In this document: positions 41,457-50,801 of the stretch, piece by piece
Numbering within the stretch: position 1 is the stretch's first letter
Layout: each line of letters begins with the position of its first letter
Assembly (NCBI GenBank): GCA_947446865.1
Contig: CANFHX010000009.1
Location: 1 to 64,000 of the forward strand
Reading direction: 5' to 3'
Source: Flavobacteriaceae bacterium
Lineage (GTDB): Bacteria; Bacteroidota; Bacteroidia; Flavobacteriales; Flavobacteriaceae
Length of the DNA stretch: 64,000 nucleotides
Program-made: the position numbers and the translations under genes
Notes under the pieces: model-generated
Databases searched by the model: none
Told to the model about the DNA's origin: nothing
Seen by the model: only the letters and a program-made list of their open reading frames with translations

Positions 41457-42380
41457 ATGTTATCCAAAAATATATTCCTACTATTTATAGCCAATACTCT
41501 TTTTGCACAAACTTTGCCTAAGGTTTCAATTGGTACTTTAGAACGTATAGCAAACCTTTCCTCTAAATATGTTACTGCTCGAAATATAGATGTTTGGTTA
41601 CCCGAAAATTATTCAGATTCAAAGAAATATGCTGTTTTGTACATGCACGACGGTCAGATGCTTTACGATGCAGAAACTACCTGGAATAAACAAGCTTGGG
41701 AAGTGGATGCTATCATGGGGAAATTGTTACAAGAAAATAAAATTCAAGACGTTATTGTGGTTGGAATTTGGAACGGAGGAGTTACTCGACATATTGATTA
41801 TTTTCCTCAAAAACCATTTGAAAGTTTAACCAAAAATCAGCAGGATTCCATTTATAATGCCAATAGAAGTAATGGGCAGAGTGTGTTTAATAATGGTAAG
41901 ATCAATTCGGATAATTATTTGAAATTTATAGTGCAAGAAGTTAAACCGATGATAGATAAAAAATATTCTGTTTATACCGATAAAGCACATACGTTTGTTG
42001 CGGGAAGCAGCATGGGAGGTTTAATTTCTTTGTATGCTTTTTGCGAATATCCTAAAATATTTGGTGGTGCAGCCTGTTTGTCTACCCATTGGCCTGGAAT
42101 TTTTGCATTGGAACACAATCCAATTCCGGATGCATTTTTTGCTTATTTGAAAAAGCATTTTCCAAATCCGAAAGGGCATAAAATTTATTTTGATTATGGC
42201 ACGGCAACTCTAGATGCTATGTACCAAACACTCCAACCAAAAGCAGATGCTATTATGAAATCTAAAGGTTATGACTCTACCAATTGGATGACAAAAAAGT
42301 TTGAAGGCGTTGACCACAGCGAAAAATCTTGGAGTAACCGTTTTGCTATTCCTATGGAGTTTTTGTTGGGTAAGAATTAA
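41457..42380 (+). CDS. Secreted alpha/beta-hydrolase esterase (Fes/esterase D-like)
   Basis: The 307-residue protein has a signal peptide (ending LFAQ, about 18) and an alpha/beta-hydrolase domain with DVWLPENY, YMHDGQMLYD, nucleophile S185 in GSSMGG and the catalytic histidine in GVDHSEKSW. Its relatives include enterochelin-esterase-like and feruloyl-esterase-like enzymes; the substrate is not evident. It overlaps the end of the convergent HMG-CoA synthase gene by 4 nt. Confidence 0.88.
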   Translation: MLSKNIFLLFIANTLFAQTLPKVSIGTLERIANLSSKYVTARNIDVWLPENYSDSKKYAVLYMHDGQMLYDAETTWNKQAWEVDAIMGKLLQENKIQDVIVVGIWNGGVTRHIDYFPQKPFESLTKNQQDSIYNANRSNGQSVFNNGKINSDNYLKFIVQEVKPMIDKKYSVYTDKAHTFVAGSSMGGLISLYAFCEYPKIFGGAACLSTHWPGIFALEHNPIPDAFFAYLKKHFPNPKGHKIYFDYGTATLDAMYQTLQPKADAIMKSKGYDSTNWMTKKFEGVDHSEKSWSNRFAIPMEFLLGKN

Positions 42381-43699
42381 ACAAACTTATAATATCTAGC
42401 GCCTAATAATACCGGATTTTCTTTTTCAATATAATCTAAAACAAACTCGTTTTTAGGAGCTACAACCGATTGCTTTCTTTCTTTTTTATGCAAGGAAATA
42501 TAGGTGCCAAAATCTATTTCGGTGCTGTTGTTCAATCGCTCAAATAGATTAGTTTTGACAATAATTGTTTGCCAATGTTCTTGTACTTCTGCTTCAAATA
42601 CCTTTGCTTTAGATCCACTACCATAGGCAATAAAGCCCATTTTTTTATAAGTTAAATTGGAATCATTTTGCAAATGATAGGCTAGGGTAGAAAGTAATCC
42701 TAAGAAGATAGAACCTGTATACATATTGCCTATTTGCCCTGATGCAATTTCAGACGGGAAAATAGTTTTGGTTACAAAATCTAAATAATCTTCACTTTTT
42801 GCAATGACTTTAATTTCTTCAGTTAATTGGTTTTCTTTAGCATAAATTTCGACAAAAGTTCTACGTGCTTGAAAACAGTAGGGAAGGTGCATTAAAATAT
42901 TTTCCCAGTTTTGGTATAAAGGACCGGTTTGGTAGGTAATTTCTTTGTAATGAAAATAGGCCTCATTAGTTCTATTGATATAACATTGGTTGGAATATTG
43001 TCCATCAAAAATGGGTTGTTCTTTATAAACAGCAATTTCGTTTTCTAGGATACCGAACCATTCGGGATTATCGGTGGTATTTAGAATTTCATTTTTAGAA
43101 AGGTAACGACGTGGTTTGAAAAAATCGAATACTCCTTGTGCAGAAACTCCAACTTCTTTAGAAAAAGCGAAAACTCTTGGATTGGCAGTGATTAGCATGG
43201 CAATTGCACCAGCACCTTGGGTATATTCGCCGGTAGAGTTTAAATCGTATTTAGCATTGTCGGTAGCAACAACTATAGCTTTTTTAGTTGGGTTAAGTCG
43301 TATAAAGTCTAAGGTGGTTTGTAGGGCATCTACGGCGCCTATACAAGCAAAGGTCATGTCTAGAGTGTCGCAATAACGAAAGGCTCCTTCGCCTAGTTGT
43401 TGTTCTAATAAAGCGGTAATATAGGATGCAATTGGTTTAGAGGAATCTACGCCACTTTCGGTTCCTACATAAATTCGGGCAATTTCATGTGGAGCAATTT
43501 GTTCTTGTTGTAGGAGTTGGTAAACAGCATTCGATGCAAATGTTACCACATCGTTGTGCACATCTGGGAAACTCATTTTGTGTAATCCAAGGCCTTTTAT
43601 TAATTTATCTGGTTCGATATTTCTATTAAGCGCTAGGGTACTAATAGGTAAATGTATTTTTGGTATGTCAATTGCAATGCTGTCAATTCCTACTTTCAT
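42377..43699 (-). CDS. Hydroxymethylglutaryl-CoA synthase
   Basis: The 440-residue protein is a thiolase-fold enzyme with YVGTESGVDSSKP (catalytic E81), nucleophile C119 in MTFACIGA, a HLPYCFQARR histidine block, SGQIGNMYTGS and AYGSGSKAKVFEAEV. It condenses acetyl-CoA with acetoacetyl-CoA in the mevalonate pathway for isoprenoids, which Flavobacteriaceae use. It is a single gene with no other mevalonate gene nearby. Confidence 0.9.
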   Translation of the reverse strand: MKVGIDSIAIDIPKIHLPISTLALNRNIEPDKLIKGLGLHKMSFPDVHNDVVTFASNAVYQLLQQEQIAPHEIARIYVGTESGVDSSKPIASYITALLEQQLGEGAFRYCDTLDMTFACIGAVDALQTTLDFIRLNPTKKAIVVATDNAKYDLNSTGEYTQGAGAIAMLITANPRVFAFSKEVGVSAQGVFDFFKPRRYLSKNEILNTTDNPEWFGILENEIAVYKEQPIFDGQYSNQCYINRTNEAYFHYKEITYQTGPLYQNWENILMHLPYCFQARRTFVEIYAKENQLTEEIKVIAKSEDYLDFVTKTIFPSEIASGQIGNMYTGSIFLGLLSTLAYHLQNDSNLTYKKMGFIAYGSGSKAKVFEAEVQEHWQTIIVKTNLFERLNNSTEIDFGTYISLHKKERKQSVVAPKNEFVLDYIEKENPVLLGARYYKFV

Positions 43700-44072
43700 G
43701 ATATGGGGTTTGATGGCAAATTTATTAATTGCTTATTCAAAATTGATTCAACATTTTATAAAATTAATTCTTGTTAATGCGATTTATGAATGTGATAATT
43801 TTAGCGTATATTTTTGTAGTATTTTTTTATTTTTCTTAATTTTTTAGCCCAGAAAGTAGCGGAAATACATCCGTTGAAAATTAATTAAAACCAGTTAATT
43901 AAAATAGAGAGTTTACTCTCAATTTATTAATTATGGCAGTTTAAATAAGTATTTCTATCTGTAATTAAATTAACTGAACATTAAGGTAATTAGTTACTAA
44001 TAAGCTTAATAATTGTTGTAAATTTAACCTAACCAATATTAATTAGTTTTAGTAACTTAAATTTCAGAAATT
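43700..44072. other. Intergenic region, AT-rich, no gene
   Basis: I see no gene here. The stretch contains TTAATTAA repeats near 43885 and 43897 and a small GAGAGTTTACTCTC palindrome (43906-43919). The promoters of the flanking divergent genes should lie here, but no perfect TAnnTTTG was found; TAAATTTA occurs near 44020. Confidence 0.5.
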
Positions 44073-44567
44073 ATGAACGATGCACACTTACACATGGTGG
44101 TAAACCACTTTCCTATTATTGGAATTATTTTGGGCTTAGGAATTTTGATTATTGGTTTTTTACTTAAAAATAGTACTGTAGCAAATACTGCTTATGGTAT
44201 ATTTATAGTAGCCGCAATTTTTGCAGCGGTAAGTATGGGAACTGGAGATGGTGCCGAAGATATGGTAAAAGATTTTCCAAATATTGGGAAAAACATCATC
44301 CATGAACATGAAGAAATAGCTGAAAAATTAGCTTTAGTTTTATATTTTCTTGGAGTTATTTCTCTTGTTGGAATTTATGTAAACATTAAAAACTATTCTA
44401 AAGCAACTTTAATTTCTATTATAGCAATTGCAGTTGCTATAGTTGGAGTCTTCTTTGCACAACAAACAGGTACAACTGGAGGAGAAATTCGCCACACTGA
44501 AATTAGACCAACTAGTGCTATTAATCCTGCTATTAAATCTCCAAATGAGGATGAGGATAAAGATTAA
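44073..44567 (+). CDS. DUF2231-like four-helix membrane protein
   Basis: The 164-residue protein has four hydrophobic segments (about 10-30, 38-58, 85-105, 112-132) and opens MNDAHLHMVVNHFPIIGIIL, which resembles the DUF2231 motif LHPxxVHFPI. H82-E83-H84 (NIIHEHEEIAEKLAL) would lie at the membrane surface and might bind haem or metal. The C-terminal tail is hydrophilic. The function is unknown. Confidence 0.7.
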   Translation: MNDAHLHMVVNHFPIIGIILGLGILIIGFLLKNSTVANTAYGIFIVAAIFAAVSMGTGDGAEDMVKDFPNIGKNIIHEHEEIAEKLALVLYFLGVISLVGIYVNIKNYSKATLISIIAIAVAIVGVFFAQQTGTTGGEIRHTEIRPTSAINPAIKSPNEDEDKD

Positions 44568-44580
44568 TTAATGTATTACG

Positions 44581-44988
44581 CTAATTATCAGGAAGTTTTT
44601 CCAATAATTGCAACTGACTCTTCCATCTTTCAATAAGCATATTTATAATTCGCTTATTCAAATTGGAAGAGTTTTTTGTATATTCAAGATATTCCTCAAC
44701 TGAAAATAAGCCAACAATAACTCCTATTAATTTATTTCTAAAGGCGGTATCTGCAATAGTTACTCTATCAATATAGATGCATTTTTTTTCATGAGACAAA
44801 GTGAAAAATACATTTTTATTCTTTGTGGCATACGAAAGAAATAGTTCAATTAATAAATTATTTTGAAACTTTAAAATAGGGCGGAGGGTGGTATTTTGAA
44901 ATAATTCTTCGGTTGAAATACCATTAGTTATTTCGCCTAAAAATTCTTCTTTTCTTAGTTGGATTATTAAATCATCACGTTTATTCAT
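44581..44988 (-). CDS. Conserved flavobacterial protein of unknown function
   Basis: The 135-residue predicted cytoplasmic helical protein opens MNKRDDLIIQLRKEEFLGEI and includes TLRPILKFQNNLLIELFLSY and SSNLNKRIINMLIERWKSQL. Similar proteins occur in Flavobacteriaceae and are sometimes labelled 'glyoxalase', but no glyoxalase metal site is visible. It lies 13 nt from the end of the DUF2231-like gene, convergent with it. Confidence 0.6.
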   Translation of the reverse strand: MNKRDDLIIQLRKEEFLGEITNGISTEELFQNTTLRPILKFQNNLLIELFLSYATKNKNVFFTLSHEKKCIYIDRVTIADTAFRNKLIGVIVGLFSVEEYLEYTKNSSNLNKRIINMLIERWKSQLQLLEKLPDN

Positions 44989-45060
44989 AATTAAAAAAAT
45001 CTGGAAAGTTGACTAAATATAATATATTTTAATGCTTTTTGAAATGTACTTATAAAAAAA

Positions 45061-45083
45061 TACCCCTGTTAAATACAGAGGTA
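45061..45083 (-). terminator. Terminator of the outer-membrane protein gene
   Basis: TACCCCTGT / ACAGAGGTA (9-bp stem, one mismatch, TAAAT loop) is followed on the minus strand by seven T residues, 22 nt after the stop codon. Confidence 0.8.
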
Positions 45084-45105
45084 TAAATTATAATATTCTT
45101 AATCG

Positions 45106-45864
45106 TTATTTTTTGTTTTGAGTTTCTAAATTTTGTATTCTTTTCTGCAAATCTTCAATTTGATCAGAAGTAGAATTATTTTTAGCCCAATCCCCATGTA
45201 TTTTATTTTTTCCTATTGAATACGTTAATCCTAATGAAGTGTATACCATCAGACCAGTTTGATTATTTGTACGATCTGCAAGATTTCCATCCCAAGCATA
45301 CCATTGTTTGAAGTTTTTAAGTATAGTAACATCGGCAATTAAAGAAACTTTGTCACATAACCTGAATTGTGGTGAAAATCCAAGCATAACTCCTAAATTA
45401 TTATCCTTTTTAGGAAGATATGGTATGTTTGAATTCAGTTTAGCAACTTGAAAACCTCCATGAATTAACATGTTAAACTTACCCATATCATTTGAAATAT
45501 CAAATAAATTGGAAGTATTAATAACACCTTGCAGTCCAACCGTAAATCCATCCATATTAAATGCTTTACTATCAGTTGCAGGATTATTATTTAATTTATA
45601 ATAACCAAAATCTAATTTAACTCCAAATACAGGGTTAAGCATGTATCTCCCTCCTAAATTATAAGAATTTGTAACTACAGTACCAAACTTATGTAAAATA
45701 TAATATCCTTGATTAAATGGTGAAATTCCTTTTGCTTGACCAGTAGTAATTTCAACAGTTAATTTATTAAAATCAGAAGATTTTGCATCCATTTTGACTT
45801 TTTCTTGTGCTTGAAAAGAAGCAGAAGTGAATGCTAAAAATGCTAAAAAAATAATTTTTTTCAT
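45106..45864 (-). CDS. Outer-membrane beta-barrel protein with C-terminal coiled coil
   Basis: The 252-residue protein starts at 45864 (MKKIIFLAFLAFTSASFQAQ, signal peptide). The frame extending to 45900 includes the promoter, because TATATTTG lies on the minus strand at 45898-45905. The body is an 8-strand-like porin barrel (about 45-225; GGRYMLNPVFGVKLDFGYYK, YTSLGLTYSIG), followed by a short coiled coil (IEDLQKRIQNLETQNKK). It resembles the barrel of OmpA-type proteins but without the peptidoglycan-binding domain. Confidence 0.8.
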   Translation of the reverse strand: MKKIIFLAFLAFTSASFQAQEKVKMDAKSSDFNKLTVEITTGQAKGISPFNQGYYILHKFGTVVTNSYNLGGRYMLNPVFGVKLDFGYYKLNNNPATDSKAFNMDGFTVGLQGVINTSNLFDISNDMGKFNMLIHGGFQVAKLNSNIPYLPKKDNNLGVMLGFSPQFRLCDKVSLIADVTILKNFKQWYAWDGNLADRTNNQTGLMVYTSLGLTYSIGKNKIHGDWAKNNSTSDQIEDLQKRIQNLETQNKK

Positions 45865-45985
45865 AATTAAGTAGGTGTTAGATTTGGGTATACGACACAA
45901 ATATAAATCTTTATAATAAAAAAAAACTCTTTTTTAATGAAAAAAATAGTAAATTTATTAATTTAGTAACATATAAATACATTTT

Positions 45986-46408
45986 ATGAGAATTTCTACT
46001 ATTTTCGTTACCGTTGACCTGTTAATTTTTAAAGAAATAGACACAGCTAGTTTAATATTATTAATAAAAAGAAAAAAGGAACCTTTTAAAGATTTTTGGG
46101 CATTACCTGGAGGATTTGTAGATGAAAACGAAGATTTAGAAGTTGCTGCTAAAAGAGAACTACAAGAAGAAACTCAAATTAAAATAAAGAAATTAGAGCA
46201 ACTTAAAGCCTTTGGAAAACCCTTTCGAGACCCTAGAAGTCATGTGGTATCTATAGCCTTTACTGGTTTTGTTTCTGCAGAAACAATTGCAACTGCAAGT
46301 GATGATGCTATAGAAGCAAAATGGTTTTTGATAAAAGATTTGCCAAAATTAGCTTTTGACCACGATGAAATCATTAATTTTGCATTGTTAAAACATAAAT
46401 TAAAATGA
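45986..46408 (+). CDS. Nudix hydrolase
   Basis: The 140-residue protein contains a Nudix box (about 43-65), GGFVDENEDLEVAAKRELQE followed by ETQI, which keeps all catalytic Glu and Arg residues; the usual Gly near the end of the box is Gln. It hydrolyses a nucleoside diphosphate linked to another moiety; the ADP-ribose-pyrophosphatase-like tail suggests a sugar nucleotide. The stop codon overlaps the ATG of the thioesterase gene (ATGA), so the two are co-translated. Confidence 0.9.
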   Translation: MRISTIFVTVDLLIFKEIDTASLILLIKRKKEPFKDFWALPGGFVDENEDLEVAAKRELQEETQIKIKKLEQLKAFGKPFRDPRSHVVSIAFTGFVSAETIATASDDAIEAKWFLIKDLPKLAFDHDEIINFALLKHKLK

Positions 46409-46794
46409 GATTTCACACTAGAAAATGGGTTAAACCTGAAGATTTAAACCCAAACAGTACTTTGTTTGGAGGTAGATTACTTGCTTGGATAGATGAAGAG
46501 ATAGCACTTTATGCCATAATTCAATTGGAAAGCCCTAGGATTGTTACCAAACACATGTCGGAAATTAATTTCAGAAGCTCCGCAAAACAAGGCGATATTG
46601 TTGAGATAGGAATTGATGTAAAAAAATTCGGAACGACTTCACTAACTTTAATTTGTGAAGTACGAAACATGATGACTAAAGAAACTATAATTACAATTGA
46701 CGAAATTACCATGGTAAGTGTAAGTATGGAGGGTAAACCTCAAGCCCATGGCAAAACCAAAATAGAGTTTATAGAAGATAGATTAAAGAAATAA
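46405..46794 (+). CDS. Acyl-CoA thioesterase (hot-dog fold)
   Basis: The 129-residue protein resembles YciA/acyl-CoA hydrolases: NSTLFGGRLLAWIDEEIALY (about 17-36) is the catalytic Asn/Asp-containing helix and is followed by VTKHMSEINFRSSAKQGDIV. It hydrolyses acyl-CoA to free acid and CoA in the cytoplasm. It is co-transcribed with the Nudix gene, with a 4-nt overlap. Confidence 0.88.
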   Translation: MRFHTRKWVKPEDLNPNSTLFGGRLLAWIDEEIALYAIIQLESPRIVTKHMSEINFRSSAKQGDIVEIGIDVKKFGTTSLTLICEVRNMMTKETIITIDEITMVSVSMEGKPQAHGKTKIEFIEDRLKK

Positions 46795-46796
46795 TC

Positions 46797-48047
46797 TTAT
46801 AAACTTTTATCGGTTGAGAGTTCGTAAATTTCTAAATCGAAATAGGCAACGGATGCAATAATATGGTCAAAAATATCTGCCATAATATGTTCGTATTGTT
46901 CAAACCGTTGGTCTTTAGAAAAGGCATAAATTTCTAGAGGAATTCCTTGTGCCGTTGGTTGCAATTGGCGACATAACAAAATCATGTTTTTGTTAATTCC
47001 AGGATATTTTTCTAAATAATTAGTGATGTATTTTCGAAATAAACCAAAATTAGTAATGTTTCTCCCGTTAATTGGAAGGGATTTATCTACATTATAAGTT
47101 TTATTGTACTTGTTGATTTCCAATTGTCTGCTATCAATATAATCCGAAATTATTTGGATTTTTTTCATTTTAAACAATTCTTCTTCATTTAGAAAACGAA
47201 TACTCTTAGATTGAATTAAAATATGTCTTTTAATCCTTCTTCCATCTGACTTTAACATTCCGCGCCAGTTTCTGAACGAATCTGAAATTAAACTATAAGT
47301 AGGAATTGTAGTTGTAGTGTTGTCAAAATTTCTAACTTTTACCGTGGCTAAATTAATCTCGATAACATCGCCATCGGCACCAAATTTATCAAATGTAATC
47401 CAATCGCCAATTCGCACCATATCGTTTAACGATACTTGCACACTAGCTACAAATCCAAGAATAGTATCTCTAAAAACCAAGATGATAATTGCCGAGATTG
47501 CTCCTAAAATCCCTAATAAAGTGTTTTTATTGATATCAAAAATTTCAGAAATAATGATACCAATACTAAAAATCCAAAGCACAATCATAATTACCTGTAT
47601 GTAACTATCAATTGGTTTGTCACTAAAGCGGGGTTGTTCCTTTAAAAAATCACTTGTTGCTTTTAGGATACTTCGAACAATCCATAATGACAATAAGACG
47701 ATATAAACTTCTACCATTTTTCCGAAAATGGATTCCCAGTAATCGTATTTATCTAAAATTATAGGTACCGATTTGTAGATAAATAAAAACGGAATTAAAT
47801 GCGCAATATATTTAGCCGTTTGGTTAGAAACCAATAAGTCATCAAAATTAGTTTTGGTTTTTTTAGCTACTATAGACATTAGTGAAATTAATACCAATCG
47901 GAAAACAATATAAATAATATACGCTAAAACACACAATATTAATATATTGAGAATTAAACTAATATAAGAAGCAGTTAGATTTCCTAAAGAAATCTTACGA
48001 AGTAAGGGATATAACCAACCAAATATTTTTTCTAAAAGATTATGCAT
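46797..48047 (-). CDS. MscS-family mechanosensitive channel (YbdG-like)
   Basis: The 416-residue protein has about five membrane helices, then the MscS core: pore-lining helix LLGILGAISAIIILVFRDTI followed by the beta domain VRIGDWITFDKFGADGDVIE and VKVRNFDNTTTTIPTYSLIS. The hydrophilic C-terminus includes the insertion of the YbdG subgroup. The start is taken at ATG 48047 (MHNLLEKIFG); the frame from 48083 would overlap the upstream gene more. It overlaps the DUF3817 gene by 8 nt. It releases solutes on hypo-osmotic shock. Confidence 0.9.
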   Translation of the reverse strand: MHNLLEKIFGWLYPLLRKISLGNLTASYISLILNILILCVLAYIIYIVFRLVLISLMSIVAKKTKTNFDDLLVSNQTAKYIAHLIPFLFIYKSVPIILDKYDYWESIFGKMVEVYIVLLSLWIVRSILKATSDFLKEQPRFSDKPIDSYIQVIMIVLWIFSIGIIISEIFDINKNTLLGILGAISAIIILVFRDTILGFVASVQVSLNDMVRIGDWITFDKFGADGDVIEINLATVKVRNFDNTTTTIPTYSLISDSFRNWRGMLKSDGRRIKRHILIQSKSIRFLNEEELFKMKKIQIISDYIDSRQLEINKYNKTYNVDKSLPINGRNITNFGLFRKYITNYLEKYPGINKNMILLCRQLQPTAQGIPLEIYAFSKDQRFEQYEHIMADIFDHIIASVAYFDLEIYELSTDKSL

Positions 48048-48324
48048 TTTTAATGTATTTTTTCTCAATAAAGAAAGCTCCAAACGGAATTAAAGAACCT
48101 AAAAGAACTGCAGCTAAATCTTTTAATGTCCATTTTTGTTGGGATTTTATAATAAAAGCTAAGTAAAGGTAGCCAATAAAAAGTATCCCATGAGTCATTC
48201 CAATAGGAAAAAGTAAGGTTTTATAAAGAACAGAATTCGTAGGCTTAATAAATAGCATGTTGGCTAATAATATTAAATAAGAAAATCCTTCTGAAATTGC
48301 TGTGATTTTAAAAATTTTGACCAT
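48040..48324 (-). CDS. DUF3817 family membrane protein
   Basis: The 94-residue protein opens MVKIFKITAISEGFSYLILL and has three membrane segments typical of DUF3817 (YdzA-like), with GMTHGILFIGYLYLAF and FGAFFIEKKYIK. The start at 48324 is supported by TAATTTTG on the minus strand (48343-48350), which lies within the longer frame beginning at 48345. It is co-transcribed with the channel gene. Confidence 0.85.
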   Translation of the reverse strand: MVKIFKITAISEGFSYLILLANMLFIKPTNSVLYKTLLFPIGMTHGILFIGYLYLAFIIKSQQKWTLKDLAAVLLGSLIPFGAFFIEKKYIKNA

Positions 48325-48384
48325 CGTATAAGTTTTGGATTGCAAAATTAAGTAATTACCTTAATAATAAAACTAAAAGTAGTT

Positions 48385-48392
48385 TACTTTTG
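48385..48392 (+). promoter_or_regulatory. -7 promoter box for the DUF6155 gene
   Basis: TACTTTTG matches TAnnTTTG, 21 nt before ATG 48413. Confidence 0.6.
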
Positions 48393-48412
48393 CAATAATT
48401 TAGCATTTAGTT

Positions 48413-48928
48413 ATGAGCAAACGAGATTTAAAAAAATACCTATCCGAATTAAATAAAACCCAATTGGAAGATCAAATCATAGAATTATATGATAAATTCA
48501 AAGAGGTAAAGGTTTATTATGATTTTGTTTTTAATCCAAAAGAAACCAATTTGGTTAAAGAAGCTAAATTAAAAATTTCTAATGAATATTATCCTATTCG
48601 AGGTAAAAAGCCAAAAATGCGCAGATCTATTGCGCAAAAATTCATAAAACATTTTATTTCCCTTGGAGTAGATGCCTATATTATTGCAGATATTATGCTT
48701 TACACATTAGAAATAGCGCAAACACTTTCTGCAGAAAGAGAAATAAAACAAGAGGCTTTTTATAAAAGCATGCTGTCTTCCTTTCAACAATCTATAAGTT
48801 TTATGATTGAAAAAGGGATTTTAGACGATTTTAAAAGTAGGGTAGTGGCTATTCAAGAAGAAACTAATTCCCAAAATTGGTTTAATAAGTATGAATTCAA
48901 CACCACAGTGGAGCGATTTGATTATTAA
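48413..48928 (+). CDS. DUF6155 family protein
   Basis: The 171-residue protein opens MSKRDLKKYLSELNKTQLED, characteristic of DUF6155, and continues IIELYDKFKEVKVYYDFVFN. It is predicted to be soluble and alpha-helical. The function is unknown. A promoter lies 21 nt upstream, and the helicase gene follows on the same strand with its own promoter. Confidence 0.85.
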   Translation: MSKRDLKKYLSELNKTQLEDQIIELYDKFKEVKVYYDFVFNPKETNLVKEAKLKISNEYYPIRGKKPKMRRSIAQKFIKHFISLGVDAYIIADIMLYTLEIAQTLSAEREIKQEAFYKSMLSSFQQSISFMIEKGILDDFKSRVVAIQEETNSQNWFNKYEFNTTVERFDY

Positions 48929-48979
48929 TTATTTTTTTAGATAATTGAAAAATAGTGAGGTCAAACCTTTTTTTAGGTG

Positions 48980-48987
48980 TAGTTTTG
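48980..48987 (+). promoter_or_regulatory. -7 promoter box for the helicase gene
   Basis: TAGTTTTG matches TAnnTTTG and lies 20 nt before ATG 49007. Confidence 0.6.
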
Positions 48988-49006
48988 CAAAATTGTAAAA
49001 ATCACC

Positions 49007-50545
49007 ATGCCTAAAAAAGATTTTCTTGCCGAAATTGAAGACAAAAAAGAACTCTATGGTTACCAAAAAGGGGATATAGATAAAATTTTTGAACGACTAG
49101 ATAACGCACCGCACAATTACCATTTATTATACCAATTACCAACAGGTGGCGGTAAAACGGTAATATTTTCTGAAATCACCCGACGTTACTTAAAAGAACA
49201 CAATAAAAAAGTTGTGGTTTTGACGCACAGAATTGAACTCTGTAAACAAACTTCCAAAATGCTTAAGGCATTTGACGTAAAAAACAAAATCATAAATAGC
49301 GCTATAAAAGAATTGCCAGATCAAGAGGAATATTCTTGTTTTGTTGCTATGATTGAAACTTTAAAAAATAGATTAAACGACGAAAAATTAGAAATACAAG
49401 ACGTTGGTTTAGTGATAATTGACGAAGCTCATTTTAACTCTTTTAGGAAGTTATTAAGTACCTTTAATAATGCTTTTATTCTTGGAGTAACCGCAACTCC
49501 TTTAAGTTCCAATATTAAATTACCGATGTATGAAAACTACAATGAATTAATTGTAGGAGATACAATACAAAACCTTATAGATAAAGGATTTCTTGCCAAA
49601 GCAACAACTTATAGTTATGATGTGGGGTTGACTTCCTTAAAAGTTGGTATTAATGGCGATTATACGGTGAAATCTTCGGATGATTTGTATAGTAATATGG
49701 TAATGCAAGAGAAATTATTGCATTCGTATACTGAAAAATCTTTAGGTAAAAAGACCTTGATTTTTAATAATGGCATCAATACTTCGTTACATGTTTACGA
49801 AAGTTTTAAACATGCAGGATACAATATTCGACATTTAGACAATACAACAACTGCCGAAGATCGAAAAGATATTTTGCATTGGTTTAAAAAAACACCTGAT
49901 GCAATACTAACTTCGGTTGGTATATTAACCACAGGGTTTGATGAACCAACAGTCGAAAGTATCATATTAAACCGCGCCACAAAGTCATTAACGCTGTATT
50001 TTCAAATGATTGGTCGGGGCTCTAGAAAATTACCACACAAAGATAATTTTACAGTTATTGATTTAGGAAACAATGCTTTACGATTTGGATTGTGGAATAA
50101 TCCCATAGATTGGCAACATATTTTTAAATCGCCAGAATATTATCTAGAAAGTCTTCGTGAGGATGCAGATATTGAAAGTAATTTCAAATATGTTATGCCA
50201 CCTGAATTATTAGTTAAATTTAGTAAATCTACAGATATTTCTATGGACGTTATGGAAGAATTTAAATTTACAATAAAAAATAATTTAAAAGCTAAAACAA
50301 TTATTGAGAAATCTTTAGAACAACATGCTAATATGTGTGTTGAAAATACCGAAGATTTATTGACTGCTAGAAAACTATCAAAAGAACTTAACGACGACAT
50401 CGAATTCCGAATTAGACAATATTGTGTATGTTTAGGAAATGTTTCTAAGAATTATAGAAGTTGGTTTATTGAAGATTATACATTAAAGCTAACCATTGCA
50501 ATTGGGAGGATTTATCGATTAAAAGTTATGAATGAGTTAGATTAA
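49007..50545 (+). CDS. DEAD/DEAH-box (SF2) helicase, SSL2/RadD-like
   Basis: The 512-residue protein has complete SF2 motifs: I LPTGGGKT (about 44-51), Ia THRIELCKQ, II DEAH (IIDEAHFN), III TATP, and in the second domain ILTTGFDEP (V) and QMIGRGSR (VI). The last 130 residues are a helical C-terminal domain. It resembles the RadD/YejH-type helicases involved in DNA repair. It is a single-gene unit preceded by its own promoter. Confidence 0.85.
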   Translation: MPKKDFLAEIEDKKELYGYQKGDIDKIFERLDNAPHNYHLLYQLPTGGGKTVIFSEITRRYLKEHNKKVVVLTHRIELCKQTSKMLKAFDVKNKIINSAIKELPDQEEYSCFVAMIETLKNRLNDEKLEIQDVGLVIIDEAHFNSFRKLLSTFNNAFILGVTATPLSSNIKLPMYENYNELIVGDTIQNLIDKGFLAKATTYSYDVGLTSLKVGINGDYTVKSSDDLYSNMVMQEKLLHSYTEKSLGKKTLIFNNGINTSLHVYESFKHAGYNIRHLDNTTTAEDRKDILHWFKKTPDAILTSVGILTTGFDEPTVESIILNRATKSLTLYFQMIGRGSRKLPHKDNFTVIDLGNNALRFGLWNNPIDWQHIFKSPEYYLESLREDADIESNFKYVMPPELLVKFSKSTDISMDVMEEFKFTIKNNLKAKTIIEKSLEQHANMCVENTEDLLTARKLSKELNDDIEFRIRQYCVCLGNVSKNYRSWFIEDYTLKLTIAIGRIYRLKVMNELD

Positions 50546-50751
50546 CAAATAGTATAAATCTTGCACTATAATTTATATTATGTAAAATAGAAAAAATCAA
50601 TTCCCTTGACTATATCTTTACATTTCAAGGTTTTATGATTATATAATAACTAATTATCATGAAATTTTAGTAAATAAATATACTTTACCTTTCTGTTTAA
50701 TTAATGTTAGTAAACTTTTTTAAGAAAAAGTAATTGCATAACTTTCTTTAA

Positions 50752-50759
50752 TAATTTTG
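50752..50759 (+). promoter_or_regulatory. -7 promoter box that fixes the DUF294 protein start
   Basis: TAATTTTG matches TAnnTTTG. It overlaps the beginning of the longer open frame at 50757, so translation should start at ATG 50802, 42 nt downstream. Confidence 0.55.
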
Positions 50760-50801
50760 TACTATATTTATTTTCGAAATTTATTTATCAAAAACAAGAT
50801 T